64,000 nt of DNA from Palsa-461 sp963768185. GTDB lineage: Bacteria > Actinomycetota > Acidimicrobiia > Acidimicrobiales > RAAP-2. The DNA lies in assembly GCA_963768185.1 (NCBI GenBank), contig CAVYGS010000005.1:186001-250000 (forward strand), written 5' to 3'. The notes under the pieces were generated by a model. The model made no database searches. It saw only the letters and a list, made by a program, of their open reading frames with translations, and was not told the DNA's origin. The translations under genes were made by a program, and so were the position numbers. Below are positions 54,497-62,964 of the stretch, one piece after another. Position 1 is the first letter of the stretch. Each line of letters starts with the position of its first letter.

Positions 54497-55916
54497 ATGG
54501 GTCATCATCGCTTCGATGAGCGGATTTTCAGCGGTGGTCACGACCGGCATCTACTGCCGGCCCGGGTGTGGTGGGCGACCGCACCCGGCAAACGTGCGGC
54601 CCTTCGCGCTCGCTGCCGCCGCCGAGGCGGCGGGCTTCCGGGCGTGCCTGCGGTGCCGCCCCTACCGTGGCGTCGGGCTCATCACCCCCGACGCGCCCGA
54701 GCTGGTCTGTCAGGCCGTGCAGCTGGTCGTCGACGGCCTCCTGGACGAGCACACCGAGGTCGCGCTCGGCGCACGCCTGGGCGTGTCGCCGCGCCACCTG
54801 CGCCGGCTGTTCGAGCAGCACCTGGGCGTGACCCCCGACAAGCTGGCCCGCTCGCGCCGGGCCCACTTCGCCCGCCGCCTGCTCGACGACACCGACCTCA
54901 GCTTCGCCGACATCGCGTTCGCGTCGGGCTTTGGCAGCATCCGTCAGTTCAACCGGGTGTGTCAGGACGTGTTCCGGGCGTCGCCGCGCGAACTGCGCGC
55001 TCGGCGGCGCTCGAGCGATCGGCTGGTGGCCGACGGCGGCCTCGCACTGCGCCTGCCGTTCGCGCCACCGCTCGAGTGCGAGACGATGCTCGACTACCTC
55101 GCGGCCCGCGCCATCCCCGGAGTCGAGCAGGTCGAGGACGGCACCTATCGCCGGACCGTCCTCATCGACGGGGATCCCGGCGTGATCGAGATCCGTCGCG
55201 GCGGAGAGGACCACCTCGTCCTCGTCGCCCACCTGCCGCACTGGGAGGGCCTCATCCACGTCGTCCAACGCGCCCGGCGGATCTTCGGGCTCGACGCCGA
55301 CGTGGAGGAACCGGCCCGCGCCCTCGGCGCCGACCCGCAGCTCGCACCCCTGCTCCACAAGCTGCCCGGGCTGCGAACGCCGGGGACCTGGGATCCCTTC
55401 GAGACGGCGGTGCGCGCGATCTGCGGGCAGATGATCAGCGTCAGCGCGGCCGGCACGATCGTGCGGCGGATCGTCGAGCGCCACGGCACCGAGGTGCCGG
55501 GGCTCCAGGTCATGGGCCTGTCGCGGCTGTTCCCTTCGCCGGCGACGCTCGCGGCCGCCGACCTCGACGGGATCGGGCTGACGGCGACCCGGGTCGGGGC
55601 GGTGAAGGCGCTCGCCCGGGCGGTCGAGGTGGGCGACCTCGTGCTCGACCGGGGGACGAGCCTCGATCGCTTCGTCGACGAGGTCTGCGCCCTCCGCGGT
55701 CTCGGCCCGTGGAGCGCGCACTACCTTGCTCTGCGCGTCGGCTATCCCGACGCGTTCCCGTCCTCAGATCTCGGACTGCGACGGGCCCTCGAGGCAATCA
55801 GCGGGGTCGACGTGTCGGCGAAGGACGCCGAGGCCCTGAGCGGGCGCTGGCACCCTTGGCGGTCGCTCGCCGCGACCCACCTGTGGTTCTCGCTCGGCGG
55901 CTCGTCGACGACCTGA
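54497..55916 (+). CDS. alkA: Ada/AlkA fusion: DNA-3-methyladenine glycosylase with Ada zinc and AraC domains
   Basis: A DNA repair and regulatory protein for alkylation damage. The N-terminal Ada-type zinc site is TTGIYCRPGCGG with FRACLRCRPY, giving the four Cys. An AraC-type helix-turn-helix (ARLGVSPRHLRRLFEQHLGV) follows, then the AlkA N-terminal domain, and the HhH-GPD glycosylase region LGPWSAHYLALRVGYPDAFP with the catalytic Asp in SSDLGLRRAL. The first residues RFDERIF lie in another frame from SAVVTTG; an indel at the TTTT run near 54525-54528 would join them. The methyltransferase domain of Ada is absent, as in other Ada-AlkA fusions. Confidence 0.88.
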
Positions 55917-56008
55917 CCCGCATCACCGCCTGATCGCCTGCTCGGTCTCTGGGTTCCCGACGAACGGGATCGGCTGACCGGCGAGCCGCCGTCGCCCGGT
56001 CCTTGCGT

Positions 56009-56380
56009 TCAGGCCGGGCGGGGCTCCCGGCGTGGTGCCAGCTCGTCGACCGGCGCGGTGCGGCAGGCGTCGCAGAGGAACCTGCCCGAGCTCATCCTGG
56101 TCGGGGCGTGCTCGCCGCACGCGCCGCACCGGTGGCCGAAGTAGATGAGCTTCTCGGCGGGCGGGGCGGGCGAGACGAGGGCCTGCAGTCGGCGCTGGGC
56201 CGCCGCCGTCAGGCGCCACTGCACCGAAGCGTCGTCGGCACCGTCGTGGTCTTGTTCGACCAGACCGAAGGTCATGAGGGCACGCAGCATGGGGTCGAAG
56301 CGAAGGAGCGCGGGATCCTCGGCCTCCACGGGTCTCGGGCCCTGTTGCTCACTCCCGGTCGAATCGGCTCGCTCACTCAC
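56009..56380 (-). CDS. Hypothetical zinc-ribbon protein
   Basis: A 123-residue protein I do not recognise. The middle is winged-helix-like (LLRFDPMLRALMTFGLVEQD, then QWRLTAAAQRRLQALV). A zinc ribbon follows: CGACGEHAPTRMSSGRFLCD has one CxxC pair (plus an earlier Cys in HRCGAC), and CDACRT gives the second. The tail is Pro/Arg-rich. It lies downstream of the hyc-like operon on the same strand, after a hairpin, so it is probably a separate unit. A DNA- or RNA-binding role would be an inference from the fold only. Confidence 0.6.
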   Translation of the reverse strand: MSERADSTGSEQQGPRPVEAEDPALLRFDPMLRALMTFGLVEQDHDGADDASVQWRLTAAAQRRLQALVSPAPPAEKLIYFGHRCGACGEHAPTRMSSGRFLCDACRTAPVDELAPRREPRPA

Positions 56381-56435
56381 TTCCGACTCCAGTCCGTGTC
56401 GCGGCCTCGTTTCGTGGTTCTATCACCGGTCGTGC

Positions 56436-56451
56436 CCCGCGAGAGCGCGGG
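56436..56451 (-). terminator. GC hairpin at the end of the hyc-like operon
   Basis: The stem CCCGCG/CGCGGG has six base pairs and a four-base loop. On the minus strand it lies about 80 bases past the stop of the last operon gene. It has no T tract. It may mark the end of the operon transcript. Confidence 0.4.
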
Positions 56452-56530
56452 CAAGCCGAGCGCGACAAGCAAGAGGGATGCCCCGAACGCGCGATTGTGA
56501 AACGGTCGTCGTGGTGGGTCGCGTCGCGCG

Positions 56531-58579
56531 CTAGTGCATCGCGGCCACGAGGGTCAGGAGCACAAGCAGCGCCACCAGCATGTAGCCGACATAGGCGTCG
56601 AGACGACCGGACTGGAGACGCTTGGCCCGCCCGGCCAGCCACAGCCATGCGGCCAGAGCCGGTCGGTACAGGTAGGCGGCGACCGGCTCGACGACCGTCG
56701 TGCGAACCTCCACCCCCTCGCGTGCACGCTCGGGGTCTTGGGGAGTGGCCGCCCGGCGCGCCGACGGCACAGTCGTGCTCCGCTGCGAGCCCAGGACGTT
56801 GGCCAGGACGTGGCGCAGGACGTTGGCGTAACCGAACGGGGTGTAGGCCGAGGGGCCCGAGACCCCCGTGCTCGCCGACCGCCAGGCCGGGACCCGCCGG
56901 ACCCTGGCCAGGCTGCCCTTGGACAGCGCCATCGCGAGCAGGACCACCCCGACGACGCCGATCGGCAGGACGACGAACAGCCACGAGGGGGACAGGATCG
57001 AGAACTGGGAGAACACGGGTTGGAGCACCCAAGGTGAGCGCAGCGCGCCGCGCACGACAGACGCCGGAACGACCGGGGAGAGACCGAGCGCCAGGAACCG
57101 GACCACCCACGGCGCGGCGGCGGCGAGCCCGAGGCAGGCGACCGCCATCGTCAACAGACCACCCTTGGCCGCCGGTCCACCGTCCAGGCGCCCGCCCCTC
57201 TCCGTGAGCCGGGGTGAGGGCGGACCGAGGACCACGAAGCCGATCAGGCGGATGAAACACAGCGCGGCCACGCCGGCGGTCAGTGCGACCAGGGCACCGG
57301 CGAAGGCCATGGCGAGTCGGAGCGCGAGCACGTTGGTGCGGAACTCCTGGAGCAGCGCCTCGAAGATGAACCATTCGGAGACGAAGCCGATCGTGGGTGG
57401 AAGCCCGGCCAGCGTGAGCGAGCCCATCGCGAAGGCGACGCCGCTCGTCCGAAAGCGGCGCCCGACGCCGCGCACGTCCTCCAACCGGTCGCTCCCAAGG
57501 ACCGACTCGAAGAAGGCCGACGACGCGAACAGCGACGACTTGGCCACGGCGTGCGCCAGCACCTGGAGGCTCGCCGCCAGGAGCCCGACCGCGAGCACCG
57601 CCTCGTGATGGGTGGCCGCACCGGCGAGCCCCACGCCGTACGCGACCAGGATGATCCCGGCGTTCTCCACGCTCGAGAACGCGATGACCCTGTTCAACGA
57701 GGACTGCACGGCGGCGAAGACGATCCCGATGACGGCGGTCAGACCACCCACCACAAGGACGGTGACCACCAACCAGATCGGCGGTGCGCCGAGGACCCCG
57801 AGGAACCGGAACAGGCCGTAGAAGCCGACGTTGACCGCCAAGCCGCTCAGTGCGGCGCGCGCCGGACCCGGTGCCCCCGGATAGCCGATGGGAAGCCAGA
57901 CCTCGAACGGGGCGACGCCCACCTTGGCCCCAAAACCTACGATGACCAGCGCAAACGCGATGTCGTGGACCGAACCGGGCGGGATGTGGGCCCACTGGCT
58001 GAAGGCGTAGCTGTGGGCCCGGCCGGCGAGGAGGAGGAAACCGAAGAGCAACGCGGCGCCGCTGGCCCGCGAGAACCCCAGCGTCACCCAGCTCCGTCTC
58101 GGCGTCTCCGGCGATCCTCGCCGCGAGCCGACCAGCACGTAGAAGGAAACCGCGAGCGCCTCCCACGCGAACAGGAACGTGAACGCGTCGGCGGCCACGA
58201 TCACGACGGACACCGACCCCAGCAAGAGCAGGTACCCGCTCGGGACCGCCCTGCTCTCGAGCCGCCCGGCCGGGCGCACCCAATCGAGGAGACAGGCCGA
58301 CACCGCGACCCCGAGACCGCCGGTCAACGTCAAGAACATGCCGGCCAGATGGTCGAAGCGGACAGCGGTCACCCCCACCGACAGGGTGTTGCCCAAGCTG
58401 ACGAGCCGGCCGGTCCCGAGCACGGATCGGACCCCGGAGGCGGTGACCAGGCCACTCCCGATCAGCCCGGCCAGGAACGGGAAGGAACGCGCTGACGCAC
58501 GGCGAGGGCGCGCCACGAGGCCGACGGCCGCGCCGATCGCCCACACGATCAGGGCGGCGAGGAACAGTCCCGTCGTCAC
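56531..58579 (-). CDS. Hydrogenase-4 component B-like / NuoL-family antiporter-like subunit (Rv0083-like)
   Basis: A 682-residue membrane protein with about 14-16 hydrophobic segments, the HyfB/HycC type of the NuoL-NuoM-MrpA family, which forms a proton channel. Key charged residues in the family positions are Glu in FLFAWEALAVSFYVLVG and Lys in VGFGAKVGVAPFEVWLP. Further Lys and His residues are seen in LAHAVAKSSLFASSAFF. Where the family has LKRLLAYS-type sequence this protein reads SLNRVIAFSSVENAG, with Asn replacing Lys, and the eighth-helix Lys is also not obvious. The GTG at 58579 overlaps the previous stop (GTGA); longer in-frame sequence upstream was rejected because it overlaps that gene. 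Last gene of the operon. Confidence 0.9.
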   Translation of the reverse strand: MTTGLFLAALIVWAIGAAVGLVARPRRASARSFPFLAGLIGSGLVTASGVRSVLGTGRLVSLGNTLSVGVTAVRFDHLAGMFLTLTGGLGVAVSACLLDWVRPAGRLESRAVPSGYLLLLGSVSVVIVAADAFTFLFAWEALAVSFYVLVGSRRGSPETPRRSWVTLGFSRASGAALLFGFLLLAGRAHSYAFSQWAHIPPGSVHDIAFALVIVGFGAKVGVAPFEVWLPIGYPGAPGPARAALSGLAVNVGFYGLFRFLGVLGAPPIWLVVTVLVVGGLTAVIGIVFAAVQSSLNRVIAFSSVENAGIILVAYGVGLAGAATHHEAVLAVGLLAASLQVLAHAVAKSSLFASSAFFESVLGSDRLEDVRGVGRRFRTSGVAFAMGSLTLAGLPPTIGFVSEWFIFEALLQEFRTNVLALRLAMAFAGALVALTAGVAALCFIRLIGFVVLGPPSPRLTERGGRLDGGPAAKGGLLTMAVACLGLAAAAPWVVRFLALGLSPVVPASVVRGALRSPWVLQPVFSQFSILSPSWLFVVLPIGVVGVVLLAMALSKGSLARVRRVPAWRSASTGVSGPSAYTPFGYANVLRHVLANVLGSQRSTTVPSARRAATPQDPERAREGVEVRTTVVEPVAAYLYRPALAAWLWLAGRAKRLQSGRLDAYVGYMLVALLVLLTLVAAMH

Positions 58580-59340
58580 GCCGGCCCCCGATCGGTGACG
58601 AGCCCGAGGGCGGTCAGGATCCCGTGCAGGAGTCCAAACGGGCTCGGGGGTGACCCCGCCACCCAGACATCGACCGGAACCATCTCCCCGATGCCCCGGG
58701 CCCCGACGTAGGTGGGGCCGACGAGGCCACCGCTCGTCGGGTCGACGCCCGCCGCCAAGACGACCCTGGGCTCGGGCATCGCCTCGTACGTCGTGCGCAA
58801 CGCCGCTTCCATGCCATTGGTCCCCACCCCGGTCACGAGGAGGAGGTCGGCGTGGCGTGGCGACGCCGTGAAGAAGATCCCCAGGCGCTGGACGTCGTAG
58901 ATCGGATTGGTCAGCGCCGCGACCTCCCACTCCTCGGACCCGTCCGAGCCCGAGTCCACGTGGCGGATGTGCACCGAACGCCGAAGCGAACGCACCCGAC
59001 GAGCGAGCTCACTGCGGACAGCGCGAACGTCCTCGGTGCTCGGCACGACCAGGTCGCGCCGTTCGAGCGCCGAGGACTCGTAGGAGGGGCTGAAACCGAA
59101 AAGATCAGGATGCTGCTCAACGCAGCGACCACACAGGATGCAACGCCCGCGATCGAGCCGAACTCCCCCGTCGTCGACCGAGATCGCACCGGTTGGGCAC
59201 ACCGCGGCGACGCGCTCGTCGGCACTTCCCCGCCCGCCGAGCGCGACGACGCCGCGATAGCTCGCTGCGTAGCCGTCCGGGCGGCGCGGGTAGCGGGTCG
59301 TGACGACCCCCTCGCGCAGCCCTCGCAGGACCCAGGCCAT
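58576..59340 (-). CDS. Ferredoxin-like domain fused to a cysteine-less NuoB/HycG-like subunit (Rv0082-like)
   Basis: A 254-residue protein. Residues about 30-95 are ferredoxin-like with four Cys: C48 in AAVCPTGAIS and C67, C70, C73 in RCILCGRCVEQHPD, enough for one [4Fe-4S] cluster. The second site is lost, with H77 in place of the usual Cys before Pro. Residues about 120-254 match the NuoB/HycG small subunit: ALTNPIYDVQRLGIFFTASP, HADLLLVTGVGTNG, YEAMPEPRVVLAAGVDP, PVDVWVAGSPPSPFG. In the family these four places hold the Cys ligands of the proximal (N2) cluster. Here the whole domain contains no Cys; S230 stands in the place of the PGCPP Cys. The start overlaps the hycE-like stop by one base. 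Confidence 0.88.
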   Translation of the reverse strand: MAWVLRGLREGVVTTRYPRRPDGYAASYRGVVALGGRGSADERVAAVCPTGAISVDDGGVRLDRGRCILCGRCVEQHPDLFGFSPSYESSALERRDLVVPSTEDVRAVRSELARRVRSLRRSVHIRHVDSGSDGSEEWEVAALTNPIYDVQRLGIFFTASPRHADLLLVTGVGTNGMEAALRTTYEAMPEPRVVLAAGVDPTSGGLVGPTYVGARGIGEMVPVDVWVAGSPPSPFGLLHGILTALGLVTDRGPA

Positions 59341-60827
59341 CAGCCAGAGACCCCTGCGATCGACAGGCCGAAGCTGGCCTCGATGAACGCGAAGTCAGTG
59401 AGGATGTCGCCGCGGAAACACTCGGCGAAGAGCGCCAGATTGTGGAAGGAGGCGCAACGAGGTTTCACCCGCCGAAGCCGTCCGTGCTCGACCTCGACGA
59501 GGTACAACAGCTCGCCCTGGGGACCCTCCACCGACGCGATCGTTTGGCCGTCCCCCGCACGCGCGTCGCGCCGCCAGTCCTGGCCCGTCGCTCCGTCGAC
59601 CAACGGCGCGACATGACGGATCAGGCGGAACGACGACCGGATCTCTTCGAGACGGACGATCTGGCGAGCGAGTGCATCACCTCCGTCTCGGCTGAGCGCG
59701 AGGTCGAGCTCGACGAGGCGATAGGCCCCGTAGGGACGCTCCACCCGCACGTCGACGGCGCAGCCGGACCCCCGTCCGACCGGTCCGAGCGCCCCGCGCT
59801 CGGTCGCCACTTCCCCGGGCAAGGGCCCGGTCCCCTTCAGCCGGTCGAGAAACGACGCGGTGGTGTGCAGCTCCTCGATGTCGGCCAGGAGCGCTCGTTC
59901 GAGCGATCCGACGTCACCCGCCAACGCTGACATCGAGACGAGCGGTGGGCCAGAGACCCCGCCAGGGACGACGACCCCGCGGCCGAAGCGGTGGCCGCAC
60001 AGTGCCGCCCGAAGACGCATCAGGCGTTCTTTGTGCACGGAAAGACGCGCGCTCGCCACCGCCTGTCCGGCAGCCTCGGTGTGGCGGAGCATCGAGTCGA
60101 CGTGCGCCACAACGCGCTCCAGTTCGGCATGGACCAGTCTCAGCCCTTGGGCCGCCTCGGGCGGTTCCTCGTCGGCAAGCGTCTCGAGCGCCTGGCACAA
60201 GGCGACGGCGTGAGCCACCGACGCCGTTCCCTCGACGCGCTCGGCCAAGAGCACGGCGTCGGCCACGGGAAGCTCGCTGAAGCGGCGTTCGAGACCCCGG
60301 TGCTTGTGGTTGACGCGGATCCCCAACCGCGGAATCTCCTCGCCGGGGGTCTCGACGAGGTATTCGACACTCTCGAACACCCCGGAGCGCACCGGGCCAT
60401 AGGGGATGGTGAAGACGCCCTCCCCGCTCACCTGGGCGGGCTGCGGGCTGGGGTCGAGGATTGGACCACCGGTTGGGCCGGGCGACCCGGGGCGCGGATA
60501 CCACGTGCCGCTGCCTTGGGGGAGCACGAGTGCCTCCAACCGCCGATGTCCGATCGCCTCGACCCCGAAGAGGTCGTGCACCTCACGCTCGTACCAATCC
60601 GCCGACTCGACCGAGGGCGTGAGGGCGGGATAGCCCCGCAGGCCGGCCGGGAGGTGGGCCTCGACGCTGCGCAGCTCGCCGTCCGACGCGACGACCGCTG
60701 CGAGGTCCGTGGAATCGTCCCCATTGGCGGTGGCAAAGAGCCCCGCAAAACGACCCCCAGCGGCGACCTGCCCCAACACCCGCTGGGGGAAGGTCTCGGG
60801 GTCGACCGACCGGGAAAGCCCACTCAT
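59340..60827 (-). CDS. HycE-like large subunit (NuoC-NuoD fusion) without NiFe ligands
   Basis: A 495-residue protein. Residues about 1-110 are the NuoC/30-kDa-type domain (LTPSVESADWYEREVHDLFG). Residues about 130-495 are the NuoD/HycE-type domain: GIRVNHKHRGLERRFSEL, then LLAERVEGTASVAHAVALCQ, and the C-terminal end DILTDFAFIEASFGLSIAG. In true group 4 NiFe hydrogenases the middle motif has RVCGICG and the end has DPCxxC. Here the ligand positions are E199, A202, S489 and G492, so nickel-iron cannot be bound in the usual way. Length is close to mycobacterial HycE. The ATG at 60827 overlaps the HycQ stop (ATGA). Confidence 0.9.
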   Translation of the reverse strand: MSGLSRSVDPETFPQRVLGQVAAGGRFAGLFATANGDDSTDLAAVVASDGELRSVEAHLPAGLRGYPALTPSVESADWYEREVHDLFGVEAIGHRRLEALVLPQGSGTWYPRPGSPGPTGGPILDPSPQPAQVSGEGVFTIPYGPVRSGVFESVEYLVETPGEEIPRLGIRVNHKHRGLERRFSELPVADAVLLAERVEGTASVAHAVALCQALETLADEEPPEAAQGLRLVHAELERVVAHVDSMLRHTEAAGQAVASARLSVHKERLMRLRAALCGHRFGRGVVVPGGVSGPPLVSMSALAGDVGSLERALLADIEELHTTASFLDRLKGTGPLPGEVATERGALGPVGRGSGCAVDVRVERPYGAYRLVELDLALSRDGGDALARQIVRLEEIRSSFRLIRHVAPLVDGATGQDWRRDARAGDGQTIASVEGPQGELLYLVEVEHGRLRRVKPRCASFHNLALFAECFRGDILTDFAFIEASFGLSIAGVSG

Positions 60828-62281
60828 CTCGGCCGCACCCCCAGCTCGGCAGCTGCTCGATTCAGCAAGTCGGAAAGCTGCCCGGGAACGTGCACGCCCA
60901 GGATCACGAGCGCGACCAGCCCGATCACCATCGAGGCGGTGATCCACGGGCTCGTCTCCCCTCGAGCGATCCCGGTGGGTGCCGGGGACAGCATCGTCTC
61001 GCCGGCAAACCAGGTCACCCCGAGCATCCCGAGGGTCACGCCCACGACCAGGAGTGCCGCGATCGTGTCGCGCGGATCGGACAGCCCCCCGGACACGATG
61101 AGGAACTCGCTCCGGAAGAGCCCGAAAGGCGGCATGGCACACAGGGCGAGGACCGCCAACAAGAGCATCGACCCGGTCCATGGCAGCACGCTGACCGCGC
61201 CACGGATGTCTCGCATCTCCTTGGTCCCGAACTTCCGTGAGACGCTGCCCACGCCGAAGAACGCTGTGCCCTTCGCGGCAGCGTGCGCGAGCACGTGGAG
61301 GAGGACGCCCACAACGGCGATGGGTGCCGAAAAGCTCATGCCGATCGAGAGCACGCCCATGTGCTCGACGCTCGAATAGGCGAACAGTCGCTTCATGTCG
61401 CGTTGGGACGCGAGGTAGAGCACGGCCAGCCCGAGCGAGGCCAGTCCGAACGCCAACAGGACATTGCGCGGGAACTCCGGGCCGAGCGCCCTCTCCGTGA
61501 TCTGGTAGAAGCGCAAGATCGCGTAGAAGCTGACGGCCAACAGAGCGCCCGACAGCAACGCCGAAACCGGGGTCGGCGCCTCACTGTGCGCGTCGGGAAG
61601 CCACGTGTGGACGGGGACCAACCCCATCTTGGTGCCGTAGCCGAGGACGGCCAGAACGAACGACAGGCGGACGACCTCGGCCGGGAAGTGGGCGGCCGAG
61701 TGGATCAGGCGCGGATAGAAGAGCTCGTAGGCCCCGCCGAAGACGGAGCTACCGGCGTAGTACATCGTTACCGTGGCCAAAAGCGCGACGCCCAGACCCA
61801 TGGACGCGATGAGGACATACTTCCAAGCCGCCTCGGCCGCACCGTCGGTGTCGTCGACGGCGACCAGCAACGCCGAGACCACCGTGGTCACCTCGATGGC
61901 AACCCAGAGCAGAGCAAGGCCGTTGACGATGGGGGCCATCGCCATCGACCAGGCGAAGATGTTGAGCCCGGCGTAGAACCTGCGACTGTGGCTTGCGGCG
62001 AGATCTGGGTTGCCGCTCGCTCGCACATAGCCGACGGCAAAGACGGCGGTCGCCGCATAGAGGAAGGTGACCGCCACCAGGAACACCTCGGACAAGGAGT
62101 CCACGCGGAGCCAGCCGGAGAACGCCGTGGTCGTCCTGGCTGGCACCAGCAGCAGCGCCAGGACGAACGACAGCACCCCGCCGGCCAGCGTGATCCCCTT
62201 GGCCAACCGGACCGGTAGCCACCAGCAGACGACCCCGGCGGCGAGGGGGAAGGTCGTCAACACGATCAAGGTCCAACCCAC
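60824..62281 (-). CDS. HycQ/HyfF-like antiporter-like membrane subunit
   Basis: A 485-residue NuoL/M/N-family subunit, length as in mycobacterial HycQ. It has about 13 or 14 hydrophobic segments. Charged channel residues are present: Glu in LLWVAIEVTTVVSALLVA, Lys in LGYGTKMGLVPVHTWLPDAH, Lys in LASQRDMKRLFAYSSVEHMG and Lys in HVLAHAAAKGTAFFGVG. The intact set suggests that this subunit can still move protons. It starts two bases after the HycP stop and ends overlapping the HycE-like start. Confidence 0.92.
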   Translation of the reverse strand: MGWTLIVLTTFPLAAGVVCWWLPVRLAKGITLAGGVLSFVLALLLVPARTTTAFSGWLRVDSLSEVFLVAVTFLYAATAVFAVGYVRASGNPDLAASHSRRFYAGLNIFAWSMAMAPIVNGLALLWVAIEVTTVVSALLVAVDDTDGAAEAAWKYVLIASMGLGVALLATVTMYYAGSSVFGGAYELFYPRLIHSAAHFPAEVVRLSFVLAVLGYGTKMGLVPVHTWLPDAHSEAPTPVSALLSGALLAVSFYAILRFYQITERALGPEFPRNVLLAFGLASLGLAVLYLASQRDMKRLFAYSSVEHMGVLSIGMSFSAPIAVVGVLLHVLAHAAAKGTAFFGVGSVSRKFGTKEMRDIRGAVSVLPWTGSMLLLAVLALCAMPPFGLFRSEFLIVSGGLSDPRDTIAALLVVGVTLGMLGVTWFAGETMLSPAPTGIARGETSPWITASMVIGLVALVILGVHVPGQLSDLLNRAAAELGVRPR

Positions 62282-62283
62282 CG

Positions 62284-62964
62284 CTAGCCCCTCAACCGAT
62301 CGAGGATCTCGGTCGAGAGCGTCTGGCTCCGGCCGTGGTGGACACGGATCAGGATCCCGAAGACGACGACCGCAACCATGAGGTCGAAGAGAAAGGCCAC
62401 CTCGACGATCAACGGCAGGCCCGCCGCCAACACGAAGCTGGCCACGGACACCCCATTTTCGAGCGAGAAGAATCCGACGGCCTGGGAGACGACGTCCGAG
62501 CGGAGGATGACCAGCAAGAACGCGACCAGGATGACGGCGGCGGCCAACCCGAGTGTCGGAGTCGGCAACGATCGGGAGTGGATCGGCATGCTTCCGACGA
62601 CGAAGAAGCCGAACACCGAGACGACGATCGCCAGCAACACCATCGTGGCCACCCCGAGGCGATGGCTGCTCACGAGGCCCACTTGTGTCCGGCGGATCAG
62701 GCGGAGCACGAGCCGCGGGATCAGCACCACCTTCAAGGCGATGGAAAGGCCGGCCAACACGAACAACTGGTCGAGGTGCCGAGTCCCCGCGATGAGGATC
62801 GCCAGTCCGCTCACTGCCAACGACTGGAGGGCGTAGAGCCGCACCTGCGTCCGCGCCAGCGGCGCTCGAAGCATCGCGAACTCGCTGAGCAGAATGACCA
62901 GCGCGATCGCCTCGGAGCCTCCGGAAAACGTCGAAGGGACCGCCGAGGTCACCTCAACCACCAC
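62284..62964 (-). CDS. HycP/HyfE-like small membrane subunit
   Basis: A 226-residue membrane protein with about seven hydrophobic segments, as in HyfE, which resembles NuoK with extra helices. Characteristic features are FFSLENGVSVASFVLAAGLP and LIVEVAFLFDLMVAVVVFGI near the C-terminus, with Glu residues in both helices that probably line the proton path. The start overlaps the HycD stop by 11 bases, and HycQ follows after two bases. Confidence 0.9.
   Translation of the reverse strand: MVVEVTSAVPSTFSGGSEAIALVILLSEFAMLRAPLARTQVRLYALQSLAVSGLAILIAGTRHLDQLFVLAGLSIALKVVLIPRLVLRLIRRTQVGLVSSHRLGVATMVLLAIVVSVFGFFVVGSMPIHSRSLPTPTLGLAAAVILVAFLLVILRSDVVSQAVGFFSLENGVSVASFVLAAGLPLIVEVAFLFDLMVAVVVFGILIRVHHGRSQTLSTEILDRLRG

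Noticed and set aside
56373..58544. A 723-codon minus-strand open frame over the HyfB-like gene
   Set aside because: Shadow in another frame of a clear membrane protein; composition is Arg/Gly/Pro-rich with no domain.
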